DNA of 64,000 bases from Streptomyces sp. MMG1121 (GTDB lineage: Bacteria > Actinomycetota > Actinomycetes > Streptomycetales > Streptomycetaceae): assembly GCF_001280015.1 (NCBI RefSeq), contig NZ_LGDV01000187.1:86871-150870 (forward strand), read 5' to 3'. The notes below the pieces were generated by a model that made no database searches, had not been told where the DNA came from, and worked only from the letters and a program-made list of their open reading frames with translations. The position numbers and the translations under genes were made by a program. Shown one piece after another: positions 1-8,145 of this stretch (positions are counted from its first letter, which is position 1; every line of letters starts with the position of its first letter).

Positions 1-444
1 CCGGCGTTCCCGCTGCTCCTCCTCCGGTGCGCCACGCAGGTCGATGCGCCCGATGCGCACCTCGACCGCGTCCTCCCGCACTTGCCGGCCGTCGGCGGTG
101 AAGCGGGTGCGCAGCGCCTCGTGCCGGATGACGACCGTGCGCAGCGCACTCTCGAGCCGGTCGAGGTCCCAGGCGCCCTCGATCTCGTGGTAGACGTGGC
201 TGGCCACGTTGCCGATCTCGACGTGCTCGCCGCGGCCGACGAGATAGCTCTGTTGCAGGCCGGTCAGCGGGAAGCCCGCGGCCATGTCGAGGTGGGCGAT
301 CAATTCCGCCTTGTGTTCCCTGATCCGGCCGAGGAGTGCGGCGTCCATGCGGTCGCGCGGCCCCTTGAGACGGAGATCGGTGCCGGCCGCGGTGAGGGTG
401 AGGCCGCGGGCCTCGATCTCGCGGAGCACCTGTACGTGGCTCAT
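1..444 (-). CDS. NRPS, N-terminal part (TubC-type docking + Cy-type condensation domain), runs off the window
   Basis: Only the first 148 codons are present; the gene continues past base 1. Residues 1-55 (start MSHVQVLREIEARG, ending around EHKAELIAHL) have the layout of a TubC N-terminal docking domain, used to recruit an upstream carrier-protein partner. From about residue 60 the core FPLTGLQQSYLVGR matches the first motif of heterocyclization (Cy) condensation domains, followed by the HEALRTRF motif of the condensation fold. The ATG at 444 overlaps the TGA of the upstream gene by ATGA, so translation is coupled. Adenylation and thiolation domains should lie outside the window. Family assignment is firm; the Cy rather than LCL subtype rests on one motif because the DxxxxD active-site motif is off the edge. 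Role inferred: takes an acyl group from the carrier domain of the preceding protein and condenses it with Cys, Ser or Thr. Confidence 0.82.
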   Translation of the reverse strand, partial: MSHVQVLREIEARGLTLTAAGTDLRLKGPRDRMDAALLGRIREHKAELIAHLDMAAGFPLTGLQQSYLVGRGEHVEIGNVASHVYHEIEGAWDLDRLESALRTVVIRHEALRTRFTADGRQVREDAVEVRIGRIDLRGAPEEEQRERR

Positions 445-2714
445 GACGTCACCTCTTGGAGGGCGGCGAGGGCCTCGGGTTCCGCGCCGTCCAGGACGCG
501 GGCGGCCAACTCGGCGACCGTCATGTCACCCAGCAGGTCTTCGATCGGCACGTCGGCGCCGAGCTGCTCGGTGATCCGGTACTGGAGCGCGATCGCCTGG
601 AGGGACTCCATGCCGATCTGCACGAGCGAGCTGTCCCGTACGGACTCGTCGGCCGGTAGCCGCAGGGTGTCGCGCACCAGGTCGCTCAGCCAGGGCAGCA
701 GCGGCGAGTCCTCGGCCATGGCCCGCGGGTCGGCGAAGAACTCCTGCCGGGACAGGTCGACGGTGCTCCCGGCGGGCACCAGGGTGACGGTGCTGGGCCA
801 TTCGGTCGGCGGGGGTCCGCCGAGGGCGGCTGCCAGCCGGGTCGCGAACCTGGGCATGACGGGGGCGGCGCACGTGGCGAGCAGGCGTGCGGCGGCGAGT
901 TCGAGGGCGACGGCGGTACGGGCCTCGTCCGCGCAGCTCTCGACGTCCGCGGCCGGGGCCTGGCGCCGGGAGAAGACCGTGACGTCCTCGACGATGCCGT
1001 TCAGTGCCTCGGCGGCCTGGTTGAGGGAGAACCCGTCCTGGCCCAGACTGCCGGTCACCTGCGCCAGCCGGGTCTGCAGCCGGGCGAGGAACGCCGTGTG
1101 CTCGGGGGTCCATGTGCCGGCGTCCGGGGCGGTGTTGCCGTAGCGCTTCTCGAGACGGTCGCCGAGTCCGTTCAGCCAGCCCTGCCAGGTGCCGATGAGG
1201 GTCTGCCGCACGTACGCGGTGTAGGCGCCGAGTTCGAAGTTGGTGCGGCGGCCTTCGGGGCGGGTCAGCGCGAGGTAGAAGCGGATGGAGTCGACCGAAC
1301 GGGGGTTGAGGATCTCCTTGCCCGAGATGACGTGGCGGCGGCTGGTGGAGAACTTGCTGTTGTCGAGCAGGTAGAACTCGTTGATGTGGTAGTCGATGTC
1401 CGGCGTCCAGTCCGGATGGGCGAGCCGGTAGAGGGCCGGGACGAACATGGGGTGGAAGAAGCTGCCGTCCGAGCCCAGGAAGTGGACGACCTTCCAGTCC
1501 TGTTCGGGCTCGTCGGCCCTCCAGGACCGGCCGAGGCCGCGGCCGAGCGCCTCGATGCCGTAGAGGATGCTGAAGGCGTAGTCCAGCCATGACCAGATGA
1601 CCTGGCCCTCGACCTCCGACCCGGCGGGCTTCACGCCCCAGGTGGCGGGGTGGGTGAGCGGGATCTCAAGGTGCTCACGGCGGGAGAGCCGTTCGGCGAG
1701 TTCCTTCACCGGGGCCGGGATGCGGCCGAGGCGGTGATGGGCGGCGATGTCCTTGGCCAGCTGGTGCAGCGGCACGGTGTAGCGGGTCACGGTGCCCTCG
1801 CGGGGCGCGGCGTCGGAGACCGCGGAGCGTGGGTCGGTCAGGTCGGTGCAGACGTTGGGCTCCAGGCAGGCCTCGCAGACGTTTCCACCGGTCTCGTTGG
1901 CGCAGTTGGGGCAGCGACCGGTGACGCCGGACTCGTAGAGGTATTCACCGGTCACGGCGTCGAAGAGGGCCGTGCCCGGGCGGGGGGCGACCGTGCCGGA
2001 GTCGGTGAGGCGGGTGAAGAACCTCCGAAGGGCGTCAGGGTAGGCGGCGTCACGGCTGGTCGCCGTGTACTGGTGGACATCGATGTCCATGAGCCGCAGG
2101 GTCGCGAGGATCTCCGCGCTGTAGTGGGCTGCGGTCTCGGCCGGCTCGCGCTCCTCCCGGCGGGCGGCGGCGACGACGTAGTTCTGGTAGTCGTCGCTGC
2201 CGGTGATGTGCCAGGCGTCGGCGCCCTTCATGCGCTGGTGGCGGACGAAGACGTCGGCGCCGAAGAACGGGCCGGACAGATGGCCCAGATGGAGATCCCC
2301 GTTGGGGGTCGGTGCCGAGGAGAACACGAACAGCGGACGTGTGTCGAAGCGGCGGTGTGCGGTGTCGGCGGCCGCGTGTGCGGCTCGGTCGGCGTCCCGC
2401 CAGTAGAGGCTGAGCAGCAGCAGGTCGGTGTCGCCGTGGTTCTCGACGGTGTGTGTCTCGAAGGGCTCGAACTGCACGACCGTGCCGGCCCGCACCGGGC
2501 GGCTTTCGGCGTCGACGGTCAGTTGGCCGGTGCCGGAGACGATCACCCAGGTCTCGGTCTCGTCGTGCTGATGGGCGTCGGACCGTGCTCCGGGTGCGAC
2601 GCTCACCCAGGCGGCGGCGACGCCCAGCCGTGCCGCGGCACCGGTGTCGAGGGAGGTGACGTCGATCCCGTAGGACTTCTGTAACTCGGCTGCGGTGTAG
2701 GTGCTGATCTTCAC
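441..2714 (-). CDS. Cupin + methionyl-tRNA-synthetase-like hydrazine synthetase with C-terminal carrier domain
   Basis: 757 aa. Residues 1-105 form a cupin with likely metal ligands His48, His50, Glu54 and His88. Residues about 125-640 are a class I aminoacyl-tRNA synthetase fold of MetRS type: HLGH at 142-145, a CxxC...CxxC zinc knuckle near 268-285, and KFSTS near 455 in place of KMSKS. This cupin-MetRS pairing is the signature of Spb40, Tri28, PyrN and RHS1, which join an N-hydroxylated lysine to an amino acid and form an N-N bond: the synthetase part makes the aminoacyl ester and the zinc cupin rearranges it. Unusually, residues about 665-745 are an acyl/peptidyl carrier domain with GMESLQA; Ser704 is the expected phosphopantetheine site (Glu replaces the usual Asp before it). 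The GTG start at 2714 follows AAGGAG by 7 nt and overlaps the upstream stop (GTGA). It is not a housekeeping MetRS, given the cupin, the altered KMSKS and the operon. Confidence 0.9.
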   Translation of the reverse strand: MKISTYTAAELQKSYGIDVTSLDTGAAARLGVAAAWVSVAPGARSDAHQHDETETWVIVSGTGQLTVDAESRPVRAGTVVQFEPFETHTVENHGDTDLLLLSLYWRDADRAAHAAADTAHRRFDTRPLFVFSSAPTPNGDLHLGHLSGPFFGADVFVRHQRMKGADAWHITGSDDYQNYVVAAARREEREPAETAAHYSAEILATLRLMDIDVHQYTATSRDAAYPDALRRFFTRLTDSGTVAPRPGTALFDAVTGEYLYESGVTGRCPNCANETGGNVCEACLEPNVCTDLTDPRSAVSDAAPREGTVTRYTVPLHQLAKDIAAHHRLGRIPAPVKELAERLSRREHLEIPLTHPATWGVKPAGSEVEGQVIWSWLDYAFSILYGIEALGRGLGRSWRADEPEQDWKVVHFLGSDGSFFHPMFVPALYRLAHPDWTPDIDYHINEFYLLDNSKFSTSRRHVISGKEILNPRSVDSIRFYLALTRPEGRRTNFELGAYTAYVRQTLIGTWQGWLNGLGDRLEKRYGNTAPDAGTWTPEHTAFLARLQTRLAQVTGSLGQDGFSLNQAAEALNGIVEDVTVFSRRQAPAADVESCADEARTAVALELAAARLLATCAAPVMPRFATRLAAALGGPPPTEWPSTVTLVPAGSTVDLSRQEFFADPRAMAEDSPLLPWLSDLVRDTLRLPADESVRDSSLVQIGMESLQAIALQYRITEQLGADVPIEDLLGDMTVAELAARVLDGAEPEALAALQEVTS

Positions 2715-3823
2715 GGCTGGCTCCTTCGGTTCTGTGCCGGGCGGGGCCGGGGATCCGGCAGGCGCAGCAGATCGACGGCGTCCGAGGCGATCGCCGGGGC
2801 GAGGCGGTAACCGGATCCGTTCGCGGCGCCGGCGAAGACGACGCGCCCGGCGGTGTCGAGGGCGCGTACCTCCGGCTCCCCGCCGACGCTGTACGCGTCG
2901 CAGAACACCCGCCCCGACGGGGCGTGTTCGGCGAGGTCCGGTGCGTGCCGGCGCAGGCTCTCCCGCGCTTCGACAGCGTTGTCGTAGGAGAGCCCGTCCG
3001 CTGTCGCGGCGGGATCGACGTCCCATTCCTGGCAGGTGTAGCTGAACAGCCAGTGCCCCCGGTCCCGCAGGGGCAGCAGGAAGCTGTCCTCGTCATGGAA
3101 GACGATGGTGCGGTGACCGTCGGCCGGCGACTGGTCGATGTGGAGGGCGATGATCTTCTTGATCCGGGCGCCGAGCGGCGCGACCAGCTCCCGCCAGGCG
3201 GGTGCGGCGAGCCACGGGCCGGGGGCCACCACGACCTGACGTGCCGTCAATGTCTCGCCGGTGCTGAGCCGCAGGGCCACGACGTCGCCGCCAAACGTGT
3301 CGTGGGCGTCCGGGTCGACCGCCTCGACGGCGACGCCCTCGCGGAACGTCACGACGTGGCGCAGTTCGTGTGCCAGGGCCTGGACGAGGGCGTACACGTC
3401 GGCGTACTGGGCGCCTTCGCAGGTGAAGACCTGGGAGTTCGCCGGGCGGCGGATGCCCGGTGGGCCGTCGGGGAGGTCGTCGGTCCGGGTCAGCCGGGCG
3501 CTGTCGAGGTAGATCTCGCGCAGTTCCGGTTCACTCGTCTCCGTGGCCACCACGGACAGGTCTACCTGGTGGATCGGCAGGGCCGGGTGCCGGACCTTGA
3601 GTTCGTCGTAGTAGTCCTGGCTGTAGCGGGCCATGCGCCGTACGCGCTCCGTCGCACCGCGCGGGCAGTGCAGCCCGGCCGAGCGGCGGCTCGCGCCGCT
3701 GCCGACGGTCTCGCGGTCGAGGAGCACCACGGAGCTGCCGGGTGCGCGCTCCGTGATGTGCCGGGCGATCAGACAGCCGACGACCCCGCCGCCGACCACG
3801 GCGACGTCGGCGCATCGTGGCAT
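2711..3823 (-). CDS. FAD-dependent amine oxidase (DAO family), probable hydrazine-releasing oxidase
   Basis: 370 aa. The N-terminus has the dinucleotide-binding motif VVGGGVVGCLIARHI at about residues 8-22, and a second FAD segment GSGASRRSAGLHCPRG follows; the C-terminus has the family's GAANGSGYRLAPA flavin-contact loop. These are hallmarks of the DAO/glycine oxidase/sarcosine oxidase family. It sits between the N-hydroxylase and the cupin-MetRS gene, as Spb39 does in the s56-p1 pathway, where the flavoenzyme oxidises the N6-linked hydrazine of lysine and releases the hydrazino acid (or its hydrazone) plus aminoadipate semialdehyde. That specific reaction is inferred from context. The ATG at 3823 shares one base with the stop of the upstream gene (TGATG); an upstream in-frame start would only extend into that gene. 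Confidence 0.85.
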   Translation of the reverse strand: MPRCADVAVVGGGVVGCLIARHITERAPGSSVVLLDRETVGSGASRRSAGLHCPRGATERVRRMARYSQDYYDELKVRHPALPIHQVDLSVVATETSEPELREIYLDSARLTRTDDLPDGPPGIRRPANSQVFTCEGAQYADVYALVQALAHELRHVVTFREGVAVEAVDPDAHDTFGGDVVALRLSTGETLTARQVVVAPGPWLAAPAWRELVAPLGARIKKIIALHIDQSPADGHRTIVFHDEDSFLLPLRDRGHWLFSYTCQEWDVDPAATADGLSYDNAVEARESLRRHAPDLAEHAPSGRVFCDAYSVGGEPEVRALDTAGRVVFAGAANGSGYRLAPAIASDAVDLLRLPDPRPRPAQNRRSQP

Positions 3824-5163
3824 CACAGTCCGCCCAACTCCTCGGCGGGGGGTTTGGCGGACCACTCCACGAAGGACGGCAGTTGTTCGTCGGAGCCGAT
3901 GCCCACGATCCGGTCGAAGATGCGCCGGCTGCGCCAGGCGGTGAGACTCAGATTGGGATCGGCCAGGCCGCGCTGCCCGCGGGCTGCGTTCTGCATGAAG
4001 ATCATGCGGTTCTGGGGGCCGTCCCAGCGGACGGCGAAGTCCCGGTCGATGCGGTACTCGTCGCCTTCGCGTTCCAGGCGGTCCGCGATCGGCTCAAGGA
4101 AGTCGGTCGGGGCCGGGCGGAAGCCGGTGGCCCAGACGATGGCGTCCACGTCGACGTACTCGGCGACTTCGGGCCGGTCGTTGTGAGCCATGCTGATGGA
4201 CCATCCGCCCGATTCGTCGCCGCTGACATCGGTGACGCCCCGGTTCGGCAACAGTGCGACAAGGTCCTCGGCGCCATGGATGAAGCGGTGTTCGTAGCAC
4301 CGCTGGTAAATCTGCCTGAGTGTCGATTCGGAGATTCCGTCGCTGCTCAGAACATTCTTCTCGTTCAGCGTGTCCCGGGTCGCCCGGTCCAGTCCGAAGA
4401 AGTAGTCCGAATAGCTTGGAACGTAGTACTCGTTGGTGAACGGGGAGTCATCGATGGGGAAGTAGTTCCCCCGCCGGGAAATCCACGTCACACGCCTGGG
4501 TAACTCGCTGGGCGGCCGCGAGATAAGATCGAGGAACGCCTCCGCACCGGACTGGCCACCGCCGACGACCGCGACTCGCTTCCCGGCCAGGTGCTGTGTC
4601 TCAACGGTGAAGTCGGCGACGTGGAACTGAGTCGTGCCGAGCTTTCCCCGGGCCATTTCCGGAACCCAGGGAACGGTTCCGATGCCGACGACTATGTTCT
4701 CCGCCTGAAGCGTACGTCGACTGGTGCGCACGACGAAGGAATCGTCGAACTCGACGGCCAGAACTTTCTCGCCGAATACCACGTTCTGGTTGCGGCGGCT
4801 GGCCCATTGCAGATAGTTCCGGAACTCCATCCGCGGCACCGCGTCGTACTGCGCGTTGATGAAATGGTAGATCTTTCCCTGATCGTGCAGATACGACAGG
4901 AAGGAAAAGCGGTTCGTCGGATCGGACAGGAGAACGAGGTCCTTCAGCAGCGAGACCTGCAACGATGCGCCGGGCATCTGCTGGCCGTCGTGCCATCCGA
5001 ACTGGCCCTTCTGATCCAGGAAGAGGTTCGGGACCTCTGGCCGACCGTGCAGCAGCGACGCCAGGCTCAGATTCGCCGGGCCGACCCCGATGCCCAGGCA
5101 GCGGTAGTAAGTCGTTTCGCTTTCCGTGGTGCGTGTACTGCTCTTCGTGGCAGATTTTCCCAC
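3823..5163 (-). CDS. L-lysine/L-ornithine N-monooxygenase (SidA/IucD/PvdA family)
   Basis: 446 aa from the GTG at 5163. FAD motif GIGVGPANLSL at about residues 24-34, NADPH motif VAVVGGGQSGAEA in the middle, and the C-terminal WATGFRP motif that marks class B N-hydroxylating monooxygenases. The family hydroxylates the side-chain amine of ornithine or lysine using FAD, NADPH and O2. In this operon the likely product is N6-hydroxylysine, substrate of the cupin-MetRS enzyme two genes downstream. The start is uncertain: GGGAG lies 12 nt before this GTG and the open frame extends to 5331, but 446 aa fits the family length. Base composition is unlike its neighbours: sampled lines between about 4300 and 5160 fall to 50-58% GC, while its 3' third and the downstream genes are higher. 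First gene of the operon. Confidence 0.88.
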   Translation of the reverse strand: MGKSATKSSTRTTESETTYYRCLGIGVGPANLSLASLLHGRPEVPNLFLDQKGQFGWHDGQQMPGASLQVSLLKDLVLLSDPTNRFSFLSYLHDQGKIYHFINAQYDAVPRMEFRNYLQWASRRNQNVVFGEKVLAVEFDDSFVVRTSRRTLQAENIVVGIGTVPWVPEMARGKLGTTQFHVADFTVETQHLAGKRVAVVGGGQSGAEAFLDLISRPPSELPRRVTWISRRGNYFPIDDSPFTNEYYVPSYSDYFFGLDRATRDTLNEKNVLSSDGISESTLRQIYQRCYEHRFIHGAEDLVALLPNRGVTDVSGDESGGWSISMAHNDRPEVAEYVDVDAIVWATGFRPAPTDFLEPIADRLEREGDEYRIDRDFAVRWDGPQNRMIFMQNAARGQRGLADPNLSLTAWRSRRIFDRIVGIGSDEQLPSFVEWSAKPPAEELGGL

Positions 5164-6348
5164 AGCGCTAACACACTCCCAGCACTGACGTGGCTGATCA
5201 TCTGGCGGAATTCTGCGATCATGCGGAGCACCGACTTCGGCCGGCGCGACAGAACAACTCCCGACGCGATCAAGAAGATCAGCGCAGCAAGAGCTTATCG
5301 ACAGATGCTTCTCAATGAGCGGCTGCCACACATGATGGAAGCCGGATGGCTGACGGGCGCCAACGGGTTGAAGGCAGTTCGGCGGCTCATGTTCACCTGT
5401 CCCCCGCTCGCGTTTTACCGTGTGTCTGCGTTCGCGGCCTGCGGGCTCGAATAGGCCCTGGCCAGAAGCGTTACGACCCTGGATCGATCACCGAGACTGA
5501 TGATCTCCTTTGTCTCAAACGCTAGTTGACGCTATCACGATCGCTATCGTGTGCCAACCGCTACGATTGATCGATTGGCCTGTGAAACTTTTTCGGCCAA
5601 TGTGCGTGGTGGAATGAACCCGCCCGTGATGACGTCCTTCGGGCGTGTGTCGTGGCCCCTGAACGCCGGGGCGGACGTCATGTGACAACATCCGCCGGCT
5701 GCACGCCGGCCCTTCAACCGGCAGGCAGTTCCAGCCACTTGTCCATCCGTGCTCCCGGGGTGCTTGGTCGTCGGAGGTTCCGACAAGGGAATTGAACGCG
5801 TGTGATGAGCCAGGTCGCATGTCGGGCCGGGCCCTGGTCCGCGAGGGCCCCAACCGGGTGACATCACCCGCGGTTGCTGCCCGGCCGTGCACGTTCGACC
5901 GGACTCGGCGCGCTTCTGGGCCCTGGGGCCGCCCTCAAGGCCAGCCCCTTGCCACCTGCGCCGGCGTGCCGACCGCAACCGGCGTGCCCGCCCGCGCACT
6001 CCGTCAGGACCCGGAGCGTTCCTGCCGAGCGGGGCGCTCACATCGTGCGCGCGGCGCAGCCGGACACCGACGGCGAGCGCCGGCCTGTGAGCCGCACGGC
6101 CGCCCCATCCGCGCCGACGCCGTGGGCCGGTTGATGTCCGGCCCACGGGCCGGCACCTCGACCGGAGCCCGGCTGCCGGCGCACTGAACACCGACGACGT
6201 CAGGCCGTCCGGCGGTGCGCCGAGGTGCCGGCCCCTCTTTCGCATCATCGAGCGTGCACGCCACGAGTTCTGTGCTGTGGAACGGGTCGCCTTCCCCCCT
6301 GCTCGCTCCCCAGCTCTCCCTCCGCGTGTTCACGTGAGGCCGGTCGGA
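5164..6348. other. 1.2 kb intergenic region upstream of the hydrazine operon
   Basis: No convincing gene. Open frames on both strands are arginine/proline-rich and show no recognisable domain. GC is low from about 5400 to 5620, consistent with a promoter for the minus-strand operon starting near 5163. The rest (5650-6340) is ordinary high-GC sequence. Confidence 0.55.
5536..5551. promoter_or_regulatory. Inverted repeat CACGAT-N4-ATCGTG, candidate operator
   Basis: Perfect 6-bp arms around CGCT in the AT-richer stretch some 370 bp upstream of the N-hydroxylase. It could be an operator for a cluster regulator or a chance hairpin; no regulator gene of the cluster is in the window. Confidence 0.3.
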
Positions 6349-7494
6349 TCAGGGTCTGATGCGGCCCTTGCTGCGCATGGCGGCACGGACGCGTTCCTCG
6401 GCGATACGGCGCCCGGCGATGTGCGGGGTGGTGGCATGACGTTGGGCTTCTTCGAGCACGTTGACGGCGTTGGCGCGCAGTCGGTGGGCGATCGTCTCGA
6501 AGATGGCGGAGGTCTCGGTGCGGAACCCGGAGTAGCGGGCGTCCATGGCGAAGGCCGCGGCGACGACACCGCCGGCGTTGGCCACGAAGTCGGGCACGAC
6601 GGCGATGCCTCGTTCGGCGAGGATGGACTGGGCCGACGGAGAGGTGGGCAGGTTGGCGCCTTCCACCACCAGTTTCGCCTTGATCCGGCGTGCGGTCGCG
6701 TCGTCGATGACGTCCTGCAGAGCCGCCGGGACCAGGATGTCGCACTCGACGGTGAGTTCCTCGCCGGAGGGCACGGCGAACCCCTGGTGGTGGCGGGTGA
6801 CGAAGTCGTCGCCGTGCTCCTTCCTCGCGGCCTGCAGGGCGGGCACGTCCAGTCCGCTGGGGTCGTGGAGGGCTCCCTTGACGGTGGACACAGCGACGAC
6901 GGTGGCGCCGAGTTCGGCGAACCTCGCGCCGGCGGCGTGGCCGACCGCGCCGAACCCCTGGATGGCGACCCTGGCGCCCTTGAGCGGCAGCTTGAGGTGC
7001 TCGGCGGCGGCGTCGGCGACTTCGGCGACGCCGAATCCTGTGACGCCGAGTTCGTCGTAGGCGACTCCGCCGAGGTGGGCGGGGGTACCGACGGCCGCGC
7101 CGCGGTCGCCCAGTTCGTCCTGGATGACGGCACCGTCGTCCTCGGTGAGCCCCATGTCGAGGCCCATGACGTATTCGCGTGGCACCTCGTTGGACAGGGC
7201 GCGGGCGAAGGCACGCAGGATCGCCTCCTTGTCGGGGCCGGCCGGGTCGGCGACGATGCCGGCCTTCGCGCCGCCGTAGAAGAGGTCCACGCCGGCCCAC
7301 TTCCATGTCATGACACGCGCCAGGCGGGCGATCTCGCCGACGGAGACGTTGGGGCCCATCCGCGTGCCGCCCTTGCCGGCGCCGCGGGCGGTGTTGTCGA
7401 TGACCAGGACGCCCTTCATACCGGTGCGCCGGTGGGAGACGACGACGATCTTCTCGGGTCCCCAGTCGTCGACGAGGGAGAGTGCGTCAGTCAT
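6349..7494 (-). CDS. Glu/Leu/Phe/Val-type amino acid dehydrogenase
   Basis: 381 aa. N-terminal ELFV dimerisation/catalytic domain with GGTRMGP and the catalytic-lysine motif GGAKAGI near residue 90, then a Rossmann domain with VAIQGFGAVGHAAG. The family reversibly deaminates glutamate or branched/aromatic amino acids to 2-oxo acids with NAD(P). The motifs place it in the superfamily but do not decide between glutamate and branched-chain substrates. The ATG at 7494 follows AAGGAA by 6 nt. It is transcribed away from the LysR gene at 8146, which is a candidate regulator. As a 2-oxo-acid/amino-acid interconverting enzyme it could supply the lysine-degradation genes that follow, but no operon link exists. 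Confidence 0.85.
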   Translation of the reverse strand: MTDALSLVDDWGPEKIVVVSHRRTGMKGVLVIDNTARGAGKGGTRMGPNVSVGEIARLARVMTWKWAGVDLFYGGAKAGIVADPAGPDKEAILRAFARALSNEVPREYVMGLDMGLTEDDGAVIQDELGDRGAAVGTPAHLGGVAYDELGVTGFGVAEVADAAAEHLKLPLKGARVAIQGFGAVGHAAGARFAELGATVVAVSTVKGALHDPSGLDVPALQAARKEHGDDFVTRHHQGFAVPSGEELTVECDILVPAALQDVIDDATARRIKAKLVVEGANLPTSPSAQSILAERGIAVVPDFVANAGGVVAAAFAMDARYSGFRTETSAIFETIAHRLRANAVNVLEEAQRHATTPHIAGRRIAEERVRAAMRSKGRIRP

Positions 7495-8145
7495 GCGGGT
7501 TCCTTGTCTGCTGGTGAAAAGGGCCGGTGGATCAGAGCTGCGTGGACAGACCACGGGCCACAGCGCACCCCTGCGACCGCGTGCTGGATTCCGGCCGCTG
7601 CGGCCTGGCGGGAGACTTCGGCTTCGAACTCGGCCACTGCGAACGGCTATGCCGCTGGTGGCCGTGGGTGGCAGTGGGGCTCTCTGACGGAGCGGGCGAC
7701 GAGGTGAGGAGGCTGCCGGCCCGGGGTGTGGTGGACGAGGAGTTCGGCGTGGCTGCGGGTGCACCGGGCGAGCGCACCGGCACGCGGCTCGGGCGGATCG
7801 GTGGTTCTCATGCCGCGGTACAGCCCGGTTCCGGCCGACTGGATGCGACGGCAACCGGAGGCGTCGGCCGAGTACGGGGCGCGGCACCCGGCGTCGCCGT
7901 ACGTCTCACCACGCTCTCCTCGCGTGAGCGTTACGGGCACGGCCGCCGCGTCGGAACGTTGCGGGCCCCGCGCTGTCGCCGTCACTGCGATCGCTCCTTG
8001 TGGCTCACCGATCACGAACCTCGTGACCGCCACGATCCTTGCCTGTGAAGGCAGTTCACAAGGGTCAGCAGCACGACAGAAGCGTCGCTTCAGGGCAAGC
8101 ACTGCTTATGCTGAATCGAACCTGGAGTCCGGCCGGAGGGATGCG
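7495..8145. other. Divergent intergenic region between dehydrogenase and LysR genes
   Basis: About 650 bp, no convincing coding sequence on either strand; frames that extend through it are low-information extensions of the flanking genes. It should hold the promoters of both neighbours. Confidence 0.5.

Noticed and set aside
82..1143. Long open frame on the plus strand opposite the cupin-MetRS gene
   Set aside because: Antisense to a gene with clear motifs; no domain; a product of high GC3.
441..2714. Housekeeping or antibiotic-resistant methionyl-tRNA synthetase
   Set aside because: N-terminal cupin, KFSTS in place of KMSKS, C-terminal carrier domain, and translational coupling to N-hydroxylase and NRPS genes fit biosynthesis, not translation.
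5544..6248. Possible gene on the minus strand upstream of the N-hydroxylase
   Set aside because: Arg/Pro-rich with no domain and atypical codon pattern; treated as intergenic.
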